From assembly GCA_900544425.1 (NCBI GenBank), contig UQUX01000049.1:1-12555 (forward strand): a stretch of 12,555 nucleotides of DNA, in the 5' to 3' direction. Below the pieces are notes generated by a model, which worked only from the letters and a program-made list of their open reading frames with translations, was not told where the DNA came from and searched no databases. The position numbers and the translations under genes are program-made. How positions within the stretch are numbered: the first letter of the stretch is position 1; every line of letters begins with the position of its first letter. This document shows, piece after piece, positions 7,821-12,555 of this stretch. The DNA comes from an uncultured Collinsella sp. (GTDB lineage Bacteria; Actinomycetota; Coriobacteriia; Coriobacteriales; Coriobacteriaceae).

Positions 7821-8579
7821 TCACTCCTCGCTCTGCGAATACGAAGCGTCCAGAATCTCCTGCGCGTAAGCACGCTCCTCGGGCGTGAGCCGCGCTGTCT
7901 CAATCAGATCGGGACGCCAACGACAGGTGCGCTCGATGGCGTTCTTACGACGCCAAGCGTCAACTTTGGCGTGATCGCCACTCACGAGCACAGGAGGCAC
8001 GCCCTCGCCGTTGAACTCGGCAGGACGAGTGTACTGCGCGTACTCGAGCAGGCCTCCGTCCTCGGCGGTCGAGAACGACTCGTCCACGTTGCTCATCTCG
8101 TCGCCCAAGGCGCCGGGGATGAGGCGTACGACGGCATCGGCAACGACCATGGCAGGCAGCTCGCCGCCCGTAAGCACGTAGTCGCCGATCGACAGACGCT
8201 CATCGGCATACGCATACGCACGCTCGTCGACGCCCTCGTAGCGACTGCACACAAACAACAGGCGCTCACTTTTGAGCAGGCGCTCGGCCACATGCTGCGT
8301 AAAGGGCTCGCCACAGGGGGTAAAGAACACCACAGTAGGCTTGGGACCCTCTGCGCTAATGGCCTCGATGGCCTCTGCGATAGGCTCGACCTTCATGAGC
8401 ATGCCCTGCCCGCCGCCGTACGGCTCGTCATCGACGGTACGATGGCGGTCGTGCGTCCAGTCGCGCAGGTTATACGCCTTAAAATCAAAAAGGCCGGCCT
8501 TGCGGGCGCGGCCCAAAATCGATGTGGACATGACGGGCTCAAACATCTCGGGAAAGACCGAAAGGGTCTCAATCAGCAT
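7821..8579 (-). CDS. trmD: tRNA (guanine(37)-N1)-methyltransferase
   Basis: TrmD methylates N1 of G37 next to the anticodon using S-adenosylmethionine, preventing +1 frameshifts. The 252-aa protein shows the trefoil-knot SAM fold motifs: DDEPYGGGQGMLMK (50-63), CSRYEGVDER (111-120) and SIGDYVLTGGELPAMV (130-145), then IPGALGDE, LLEYAQYTRP and PPVLVSGDHAKVDAWR. In E. coli the catalytic Asp169 sits in E-D-S-F; here the aligned stretch reads D-E-S-F (Glu167 at that column), followed by a short TAED insertion before GGLLE. The ATG at 8579 has GGGAGG 6 nt upstream, and the gene begins 10 nt after the rimM stop. The order rpsP-khpA-rimM-trmD is the conserved bacterial one. Confidence 0.96.
   Translation of the reverse strand: MLIETLSVFPEMFEPVMSTSILGRARKAGLFDFKAYNLRDWTHDRHRTVDDEPYGGGQGMLMKVEPIAEAIEAISAEGPKPTVVFFTPCGEPFTQHVAERLLKSERLLFVCSRYEGVDERAYAYADERLSIGDYVLTGGELPAMVVADAVVRLIPGALGDEMSNVDESFSTAEDGGLLEYAQYTRPAEFNGEGVPPVLVSGDHAKVDAWRRKNAIERTCRWRPDLIETARLTPEERAYAQEILDASYSQSEE
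7824..7829 (-). promoter_or_regulatory. ribosome binding site that sets the lepB start
   Basis: GAGGAG on the minus strand lies inside the last codons of trmD, 5 nt before the ATG at 7818. It favours that ATG over the overlapping GTG at 7824. Confidence 0.7.
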
Positions 8580-8589
8580 GTTGTCCTCC

Positions 8590-9111
8590 CTACTTGTCCA
8601 TATCGATCAGGCCGTCCATAACGTGGACGGAAATTGTTCCTGTGTCGGGAAGATCGAGCACGACCTGCTCGATCACGGGAATCAGTACCTCGCCGTACCG
8701 ATCACCCTCGACAACCCAAACATCGTTAGCGGGCGTCGACATAATCTCGACGATCGTGCCGAGCGAACCGAAGCGCTCGTCGACCACCTCGCGACCCATC
8801 AGGTCGGTATAGGCAGCGTCGAGCGAATCGAGCTCAAAGTCGTCACGATTTGCCAGCACATAGCATCCCGTGATGCCCTCGGCGGCCGTCAAGTCGTCAA
8901 TGCCCTCAAACGAGACCAGATCGCCATCGCCCGTATCGGTGACGGACACGACCGTGCAAAAGCGGTCGCGCTTGAGCGCCGGCGGCGTCAGGGCGACGCG
9001 CATACCCGGCTCTAATACAGAAGGAAGCCCCCGCAGCGGCTGCGCGAGGACCTCCCCCTTCCTTCCGTGCGGCTTGACCACACGGGCGATGTTTTTGTAC
9101 TGGGACCTCAA
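8590..9111 (-). CDS. rimM: ribosome maturation factor RimM
   Basis: RimM binds S19 and helps mature the 30S head. The 173-aa protein has the N-terminal barrel signature YKNIARVVKPHGRKGEV (5-21) and the C-terminal PRC-barrel part FGSLGTIVEIMSTPANDVW, then EVLIPVIEQVVLDL and VHVMDGLIDMD at the end. The start is TTG at 9111-9109; no ATG or GTG lies between it and the conserved N-terminus except a GTG inside the IARVV motif. The TTG lies in the 4-nt loop of a small hairpin formed by GGACC and GGTCC, which also touches the khpA stop. There is no proper Shine-Dalgarno at the usual distance (AGGA is only 2-3 nt away), so translation probably depends on ribosomes finishing khpA. Confidence 0.95.
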   Translation of the reverse strand: MRSQYKNIARVVKPHGRKGEVLAQPLRGLPSVLEPGMRVALTPPALKRDRFCTVVSVTDTGDGDLVSFEGIDDLTAAEGITGCYVLANRDDFELDSLDAAYTDLMGREVVDERFGSLGTIVEIMSTPANDVWVVEGDRYGEVLIPVIEQVVLDLPDTGTISVHVMDGLIDMDK

Positions 9112-9119
9112 GGTCCTAG
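9100..9119 (-). promoter_or_regulatory. hairpin spanning the khpA stop and the rimM TTG start
   Basis: On the minus strand, CTAGGACC and GGTCCCAG pair around a TTGA loop (five perfect bp, one A-C mismatch, two more bp). The loop holds the TTG start of rimM and the left arm contains the khpA TAG. It could make rimM translation depend on upstream translation; this is inference from the base pairing. Confidence 0.4.
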
Positions 9120-9400
9120 CCCAGAACCTCTACCTCGACAGCAGTGTCGAGGCGAGCGGCCAGTGCACGGGCGAGCGTGCGAATGGCCTTGATGGTACGG
9201 CCACGACGGCCGATGACCTTAGCGACGTCATCCTCGGCGACCGAAACCTCAATCGTAGAGGCGTCGTCACCATCGATGACCTCAAGGCTCACGGAATCCG
9301 GGTCGTCGACGATCTGAACAACGAGATATTCGACGAGATCGGCGATGCGATCTGAGAGCATTGCCTCACCCTCGAGCTGTGCAGCGTCAACCTCAGGCAC
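9116..9400 (-). CDS. khpA: KH-domain RNA-binding protein KhpA
   Basis: KhpA is a small single-KH-domain RNA-binding protein, usually between rpsP and rimM; with KhpB it binds many RNAs and affects cell growth and division in Gram-positives. The protein has LSDRIADLVEYLVVQIVDDP near the N-terminus and the KH GxxG loop VAKVIGRRGRTIKAIRTL (IGRRG at 63-67). From the GTG at 9400 it is 94 aa; from an internal ATG at 9361 it would be 81 aa, closer to the family norm. Both have ribosome sites: GAGGAG 6 nt before the GTG, overlapping the rpsP end, and GAGGG 7 nt before the ATG. I report the longer form; the extra 13 residues (PEVDAAQLEGEA) carry no known motif. Confidence 0.9.
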   Translation of the reverse strand: MPEVDAAQLEGEAMLSDRIADLVEYLVVQIVDDPDSVSLEVIDGDDASTIEVSVAEDDVAKVIGRRGRTIKAIRTLARALAARLDTAVEVEVLG

Positions 9401-9403
9401 GAT

Positions 9404-9745
9404 TTACTCCTCGGCGCCCTCAGCGGCCTCAGCGGCAGCCTTAGCGGCCTCGGCCTCTTTGGCGAGCTGCTTCTTGGACTTCTTGACGACGGTCTCGGTC
9501 TTCTCGCCCTCGTTGGCGGCCTTGACCAGAGCGGCGACGGCGTCGGTGAGCTGAGCGCCCTTGGACTGCCAGTCAGCGATCTTCTCGAGGTCGAGGTTGA
9601 TGGTCTTGGGGGCGGTCATCGGGTTGTAGCGGCCAACCTCCTCGATGATACGACCGTCACGCGGGGCGCGGGAATCGGCGACGACGACACGGTAGTACGG
9701 ACGCTTCTTAGCGCCGTGACGAGCAAGGCGAATCTTGACTGCCAA
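9404..9745 (-). CDS. rpsP: 30S ribosomal protein S16
   Basis: S16 is a primary assembly protein of the small subunit, bound near the 5' domain of 16S rRNA. The protein begins M(TTG)AVKIRLARHGAKKRPYYR, with VVADSRAPRDGRIIEEVGRYNP as the family signature. I choose the TTG at 9745: GGAGGAG (9758-9752) lies exactly 6 nt upstream and the product starts where other S16 proteins start. A longer reading from an ATG at 9781 would add 12 unrelated residues and bury this ribosome site. The 113-aa protein has a C-terminal Lys/Ala/Glu-rich extension (about 80-113: KKSKKQLAKEAEAAKAAAEA) beyond the roughly 80-aa core, as in many actinobacteria. It is the first gene of the rpsP-khpA-rimM-trmD-lepB operon. 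Confidence 0.96.
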   Translation of the reverse strand: MAVKIRLARHGAKKRPYYRVVVADSRAPRDGRIIEEVGRYNPMTAPKTINLDLEKIADWQSKGAQLTDAVAALVKAANEGEKTETVVKKSKKQLAKEAEAAKAAAEAAEGAEE

Positions 9746-9751
9746 AGGAAA

Positions 9752-9758
9752 CTCCTCC
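9752..9758 (-). promoter_or_regulatory. strong ribosome binding site for rpsP
   Basis: GGAGGAG on the minus strand is 6 nt from the TTG at 9745. This decides the rpsP start despite the rare start codon. Confidence 0.8.
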
Positions 9759-9801
9759 AACCAAGCAGCTTTAGGCTGCAACTACAAACAAACAGTTGAA
9801 C

Positions 9802-9830
9802 ATAATACGCCATCGACGCGGGCAGGTGAA
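9802..9830 (-). promoter_or_regulatory. promoter for the rpsP operon (proximal)
   Basis: On the minus strand TTCACC (9830-9825), a 17-nt spacer and TATTAT (9807-9802) resemble a primary-sigma promoter. Transcription would start about 50 nt before the rpsP TTG. Confidence 0.55.
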
Positions 9831-9874
9831 GTCCGTGAGACCAACTTCTTCGGTGTAGTCGAGGGCAAATCCAT

Positions 9875-9902
9875 ATCTTAGACAAGAATTCGCGATTTGC
9901 AA
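9875..9902 (-). promoter_or_regulatory. possible second, distal promoter for rpsP
   Basis: On the minus strand TTGCAA (9902-9897), a 16-nt spacer and TAAGAT (9880-9875) also fit. Two tandem promoters are common for ribosomal protein operons. I rank it below the proximal one. Confidence 0.35.
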
Positions 9903-9934
9903 GCGCATCCACGCACCCCACATGAGCTGCGCGG

Positions 9935-9940
9935 TATACT
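9935..9940 (+). promoter_or_regulatory. -10 element of dinB, implying a leaderless mRNA
   Basis: TATACT ends 6 nt before the A of the dinB ATG (9947). A start 6-7 nt past the -10 falls on or next to that A, so the mRNA would have essentially no 5' leader, and no Shine-Dalgarno is visible. No good -35 is seen 16-18 nt upstream. I saw no clear LexA box of the actinobacterial or Gram-positive kind. Confidence 0.5.
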
Positions 9941-9946
9941 CATGAC

Positions 9947-11200
9947 ATGGAAAGACGCGAACATACATACGGTTATGAGGATGCTGCGGGCGTTACGCCG
10001 CCGCCCTGGACGGGTCCGGCGGTGGGCCTGATGGACCTCGATGCATTTTTTGCGAGCGTGGAGATGCTCGATCATCCCGAATGGCGCGGAAAGCCGCTCA
10101 TCGTGGGCGGAGACGCCGAGTCGCGCGGCGTCGTGTCCACGTGTTCGTACGAGGCGCGTCGCTTTGGCGTGCATTCTGCCATGGCCTCGGCCGAGGCGCG
10201 GCGCCTGTGCCCGCAGGCCATTTGGACGCACGGACACTTTGATCGCTACCGCGAGGTGAGCGCGCAGGTCATGGCGATCCTTGCCGATGAGACACCGCGC
10301 GTGGAGCGTGTGTCCATCGACGAGGCCTTTATCGATATCACACCGGGTCGCTTTGCGCCCGAAGACCCGCTGCTGGTTGCGCGGCGTATAAGCGACCGCG
10401 TGGCAGCGCTGGGAGTGACCTGCTCCATTGGCGTGGGCTGCAACAAGACGGTCGCAAAGATCGCAAGCGAGCGGGATAAGCCGTTTGGGCTGACCATCGT
10501 GCGCCCCGGAACCGAGCAGCGCTTTTTGGCCGCGCTGCCGGTATCTGCCATGAGCGGCATCGGGCGCTCGGCCGAGGAGCGACTGCGCCGCATGCGCATC
10601 TACACCCTCGGCGAGCTATCACGTGCACCGGAATCCACCTTGGCCTCTATTTTTGGCGTCAACGGCGAACGCATGCGCCAGCGTGCGCTGGGACTCGAAA
10701 TCTCCGAAGTCACGAGTCTCGATGAGGAGCGTGAGGTCAAGTCGGTCAGTAATGAACGCACCTTTGCGAAAGATTTGACTGAGCGTGGGGATATTGAGGC
10801 GGCGATTGCGCTGTTGGGAGAGTCAGTGGGACGCCGTCTGCGCCGTCAGGGGCTGACGGGTGCCACGGTAACGCTCAAGCTTAAGTATTCGTATGGCAGC
10901 GGGCGTACGGCACAGCGCCGGCTGCCTCATCCGACCGACGATGAGAACATCTTCGTGGCGGTTGCACTCGATCTGCTCGACAACATCTGGCAGGATGGCA
11001 TGCATGTTCGCTTAGCGGGCATCGGCATGAGCGACTTTGACCATCGGGGCGGCATCCAGACCGACCTGTTCTGCGAGATCGATGACCGCGGAGCCCAATC
11101 CAGCGACCGCCGCGACCTCTCCGTCGCCATCGACGCCGTCCGAGACAAATTCGGCGACACCGCCCTATCCTTCGGCCGCCAATCCCGCTTCAATAACTAG
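9947..11200 (+). CDS. dinB: DNA polymerase IV (Y family)
   Basis: Pol IV is an error-prone translesion polymerase that rescues stalled forks. The 417-aa protein contains the palm motif LMDLDAFFASVEM, with metal ligand Asp30 and steric-gate Phe35, and VSIDEAFIDITPGR with catalytic Asp125/Glu126. It also has IGVGCNKTVAKIASERDKPF, the helix-hairpin-helix PVSAMSGIGRSAEERLR (198-214) and a little-finger domain opening with KSVSNERTFAKDL. A clamp-binding QxxLF-type motif, QTDLF, is at 371-375; the extreme C-terminus lacks the usual clamp peptide. The first 26 or so residues (MERREHTYGYEDAAGVTPPP and on) precede the normal family start. I keep the ATG at 9947 because TATACT sits right upstream; a GTG or ATG near codons 26-29 is the alternative. 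It is divergent from rpsP, with which it shares a 201-nt promoter region. Confidence 0.95.
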   Translation: MERREHTYGYEDAAGVTPPPWTGPAVGLMDLDAFFASVEMLDHPEWRGKPLIVGGDAESRGVVSTCSYEARRFGVHSAMASAEARRLCPQAIWTHGHFDRYREVSAQVMAILADETPRVERVSIDEAFIDITPGRFAPEDPLLVARRISDRVAALGVTCSIGVGCNKTVAKIASERDKPFGLTIVRPGTEQRFLAALPVSAMSGIGRSAEERLRRMRIYTLGELSRAPESTLASIFGVNGERMRQRALGLEISEVTSLDEEREVKSVSNERTFAKDLTERGDIEAAIALLGESVGRRLRRQGLTGATVTLKLKYSYGSGRTAQRRLPHPTDDENIFVAVALDLLDNIWQDGMHVRLAGIGMSDFDHRGGIQTDLFCEIDDRGAQSSDRRDLSVAIDAVRDKFGDTALSFGRQSRFNN

Positions 11201-11206
11201 TCTTTT

Positions 11207-11235
11207 TTGGACGGGGGTTGCTGCCTTCCGTCCGA
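11207..11235 (+). other. stem-loop just after dinB
   Basis: TTGGACGGGGG pairs with CTTCCGTCCGA (11 bp including G-T pairs) around a 7-nt loop, starting 7 nt after the dinB stop. A T6 run precedes the stem instead of following it, so it is not a standard intrinsic terminator. It may protect the mRNA 3' end. Confidence 0.4.
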
Positions 11236-11244
11236 CACGGCATT

Positions 11245-11280
11245 GGTAGTCAATTTGGGACGGGGCTATTTTAGCTACCC
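11245..11280 (-). repeat. REP-like unit 1, left arm of a 36-bp inverted repeat
   Basis: The unit starts GGTAGTCAATTTGGGACGGG and ends TTTTAGCTACCC. It pairs with unit 2 (11332-11367) at 35 of 36 positions; the single mismatch is at 11268. GTAG is found at the foot on both strands (GTAG and CTAC), as in REP elements recognised by REP-associated transposases. Confidence 0.8.
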
Positions 11281-11331
11281 CTATATATCGGTTGAGATTC
11301 ATTCGGCCTAATTCATTCACCGTCAGCCAAA

Positions 11332-11367
11332 GGGTAGCTAAAAAAGCCCCGTCCCAAATTGACTACC
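11332..11367 (+). repeat. REP-like unit 2, right arm of the inverted repeat
   Basis: It reads GGGTAGCTAAAAAAGCCCCG followed by TCCCAAATTGACTACC, the reverse complement of unit 1 apart from one base. The two are separated by 51 nt, an arrangement like an E. coli BIME (two REPs head to head). The AAAAAAGCCCCGTCCCAAAT core is shared with unit 4. Confidence 0.8.
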
Positions 11368-11389
11368 CCGGATGTCCGGTTTGGCGGCC

Positions 11390-11421
11390 GCAGCAAAATT
11401 ATCCCGCCTAAAATGAGCTAC
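11390..11421 (+). repeat. REP-like unit 3, degenerate, overlapping the transposase stop
   Basis: Its right half CCCGCCTAAAATGAGCTAC matches unit 5 (CCCGTCTCAAATGAGCTAC) at 17 of 19 positions. The left foot is decayed (GCAGC instead of GTAGC). The CTA at 11418-11420 inside the right foot is the stop codon of the transposase on the minus strand. Confidence 0.55.
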
Positions 11422-12166
11422 TTTTCAACTTTAACTTTTTGAATCGTGCAATGGCCGATACCCGTGAGGCGCACGATCTGCTTGATCGAAAAGCCCTCGC
11501 TTTTGAGTTTACGGATACAGTCATCACGCACGCCCTTGGGCAGAGCGTTGAGATAGTGAGGCTCGTATGGTTTGAGCAACGCCTGCGCAAACTCAAGCGC
11601 GTCAGTATCACTCACATGAGCGCCATAACGGAAGCAATAGCCATTGGGCTCGCCCGAGATGCTAAATGCAAAAAATCTCTGGGAATTCCCGAGCAACCCG
11701 AGCACGCAATCAGTCTTACAAATTCCCGGATAGCCCATATACTCGCTAAAGCTGCTCCAGCGATAGAGCGAAGCAGTGCCAATTCTGGCTTTCGCAGGGT
11801 TATCGTGAATGTAACGAACGCAGTTGAGCAGCTGATCATCATCGAGAATCGGCACACTCTTAAATCGATCCTGGAAAACAGGACCTCTCCTGCCTGTCTT
11901 AGAATTGAAATACATGGCATACGCCGTCGTAATCGAATGCATACAATCGCTCAGGTGAGCATGCCCGTCATCTAGCAACAAGTGAATGTGATTATCCATA
12001 AGGCACCATGCGATAACATCCACTTTGAACTTCTGGCATTTCGAAGCTATCAGTCGAATCAGATAGAGTCGATCGTCAGCATCCTCAAATATCAGCTGAC
12101 CACCACAGCCTTTTGGACGACATGGTAATAGCCGTAAACAGAGATTTCCCGCGCGGTCCGAGTCAT
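11418..12166 (-). pseudogene. REP-associated tyrosine transposase (RAYT, Y1/HUH), frameshifted
   Basis: RAYTs are single-copy HUH nucleases of the IS200/IS605 kin that cut and move REP palindromes. After joining two frames the product is 249 aa: MTRTAREISVYGYYHVVQK, then GCGGQLIFEDADDRLYLIRL, the HUH metal motif CLMDNHIHLLL (His60 and His62), GPVFQDRFKSVPI, and RYIHDNP with the probable nucleophile Tyr119. A C-terminal helix-turn-helix-like end follows (GFSIKQIVRLTGI). The frame breaks at the A4 run 12114-12111 (CAAAAGG), where one more A would restore it; an uninterrupted ORF remains only from a GTG at 12023, which lacks the first 48 residues. The ATG at 12166 has AGGAGGAG (12180-12173) at a good distance. 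Base composition is clearly less GC-rich than the neighbours, which suggests acquisition. REP-like units flank it on both sides. An A-AAG slippage site that makes full protein is possible but unusual for this family. Confidence 0.85.
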
Positions 12167-12172
12167 ACGCAT

Positions 12173-12180
12173 CTCCTCCT
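12173..12180 (-). promoter_or_regulatory. ribosome binding site of the transposase gene
   Basis: AGGAGGAG on the minus strand directly abuts an ATG at 12172 and puts its AGGAGG core 8 nt before the ATG at 12166, so the second ATG is the better start. No convincing promoter was found in 12181-12266. Confidence 0.6.
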
Positions 12181-12266
12181 CTACAGATAACAAATACGTT
12201 ACCCGAGTCGGAAAGCTAAATATCACGCAATGAACCGCAACTCGCTTCTATCGGCGAACGGTAGGT

Positions 12267-12301
12267 AGTAGCTAAAAAAGCCCCGTCCCAAATTAGCTAC
12301 T
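12267..12301 (+). repeat. REP-like unit 4, the most perfect palindrome
   Basis: AGTAGCTAA (12267-12275) pairs perfectly with TTAGCTACT (12293-12301) around a 17-nt loop containing GCCCCGTCCCAAA. It shares the AAAAAAGCCCCGTCCCAAAT core with unit 2. GTAG is present at the foot on both strands. It lies upstream of the transposase and past the rsfS terminator. Confidence 0.75.
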
Positions 12302-12316
12302 TTGGGCAAAAAGAAA

Positions 12317-12350
12317 GCCGGGCAGGTGCGGAAAACCGCACCTGCCCGGC
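12317..12350 (-). terminator. rho-independent terminator of rsfS
   Basis: A perfect 15-bp stem (GCCGGGCAGGTGCGG with CCGCACCTGCCCGGC) has a 4-nt loop. On the minus strand it is followed at once by TTTCTTTTTG (12316-12307). It lies 42 nt past the rsfS stop. The plus-strand side has no T run, so it acts on minus-strand transcripts. Confidence 0.88.
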
Positions 12351-12363
12351 GATATGCGTGAGG

Positions 12364-12392
12364 GTAGCTAAACCCCGTCTCAAATGAGCTAC
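12364..12392 (+). repeat. REP-like unit 5, abutting the rsfS stop
   Basis: GTAGCT (12364-12369) pairs with AGCTAC (12387-12392) around a loop with CCCCGTCTCAAAT. It is shorter than units 2 and 4 because the A-run is reduced. The right foot overlaps the rsfS TAG, read on the minus strand as TAGTAGCTCATTT. Confidence 0.65.
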
Positions 12393-12555
12393 TAGAGGAG
12401 GTTGAGGGGGAGCTGGGGAGCGTCTCCCCAGAGTTTCTCGAGGCGGTAGAAGTCGCGGGCTTCGGGAGTGAAGACGTGGACGACAACCGAACCGTAGTCC
12501 ATGAGCATCCAGGTCTTCTGCTCGCGACCCTCGATGGAGAACGGGTGCTCGCCGC
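12392..12555 (-). CDS. rsfS: ribosome silencing factor RsfS, C-terminal part (runs off the right edge)
   Basis: RsfS binds L14 on the 50S subunit and blocks subunit joining when nutrients are low. Only the last 53 codons are present. They read GEHPFSIEGREQKTWMLMDY, then GSVVVHVFTPEARDFYRLEK and LWGDAPQLPLNLL, matching the family ending W-x-L-x-DYG-x-VVVHVF, then a P-E-x-R-x-F/Y-Y-x-LE-x-LW motif. The stop TAG is at 12394-12392. REP-like unit 5 overlaps it and a strong terminator follows, so rsfS is the last gene of its transcript. The 5' part and its neighbours are outside the window. Confidence 0.93.
   Translation of the reverse strand, partial: GEHPFSIEGREQKTWMLMDYGSVVVHVFTPEARDFYRLEKLWGDAPQLPLNLL

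Noticed and set aside
9941..9975. LexA-type SOS box at the dinB start (CGAAC...GGTT)
   Set aside because: The half-sites are too far apart and imperfect compared with known LexA boxes.
11245..12392. CRISPR array or classical IS with terminal inverted repeats
   Set aside because: The units are not evenly spaced, vary in orientation, and there is no spacer pattern. They do not bound the transposase as a simple pair of IS ends; the REP/RAYT layout explains them better.
12223..12486. An 87-codon open frame on the minus strand across the terminator and the rsfS 3' end
   Set aside because: It overlaps rsfS in another frame, runs through a terminator and two repeats, and has no family resemblance.

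Overview
The window looks like a stretch of chromosome from a high-GC, anaerobic, gut-type actinomycete. A Coriobacteriia member such as Collinsella is my best guess; this is an inference from GC-rich codon use, frequent GTG/TTG starts, the two-subunit glycyl-tRNA synthetase, and pyruvate, phosphate dikinase next to its DUF299-type regulator. No taxonomic search was possible. Almost everything is housekeeping and lies on the minus strand; dinB is the only clear plus-strand gene.

Layout in transcription order on the minus strand: a ribosome/tRNA operon rpsP (9745-9404), khpA (9400-9116), rimM (9111-8590), trmD (8579-7821) and lepB (7818-7255) with gaps of 2 to 10 nt. It is followed by glyQ (7195-6284) and glyS (6280-4218), then the PPDK regulatory kinase/phosphatase (4183-3317) and ppdK (3066-316). 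Beyond a 12-bp hairpin and a good promoter, rplS (106 to the window edge) begins. The usual rpsP-rimM-trmD-rplS cluster is therefore opened up, with lepB, glyQS and the PPDK module lying between trmD and rplS. glyS is broken in this sequence: about 34 bp are missing near 5010-5014 and the frame shifts, which is surprising for an essential enzyme and may be an assembly or sequencing fault.

Right of the rpsP promoter, dinB (Pol IV) runs on the plus strand from a probably leaderless start. Beyond it lies an accessory patch (about 11245-12392) that is visibly less GC-rich. It holds a REP-associated tyrosine (HUH/Y1) transposase gene, frameshifted by one base in an A-run, surrounded by five copies of a roughly 30-36 bp palindromic unit bearing GTAG at its feet. 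Two of these units form a 36-bp inverted repeat (35 of 36 paired), and two overlap the stop codons of neighbouring genes. A perfect 15-bp terminator hairpin sits between two units and serves rsfS, whose 3' end closes the window.

Functionally: S16, L19, RimM and RsfS build or regulate ribosomes; TrmD and GlyQS supply modified and charged tRNA; KhpA binds RNA; LepB processes exported proteins; PPDK and its regulator set the direction and rate of the PEP-pyruvate step; and Pol IV copies damaged DNA. The most unusual content is the REP/RAYT patch and the broken glyS.
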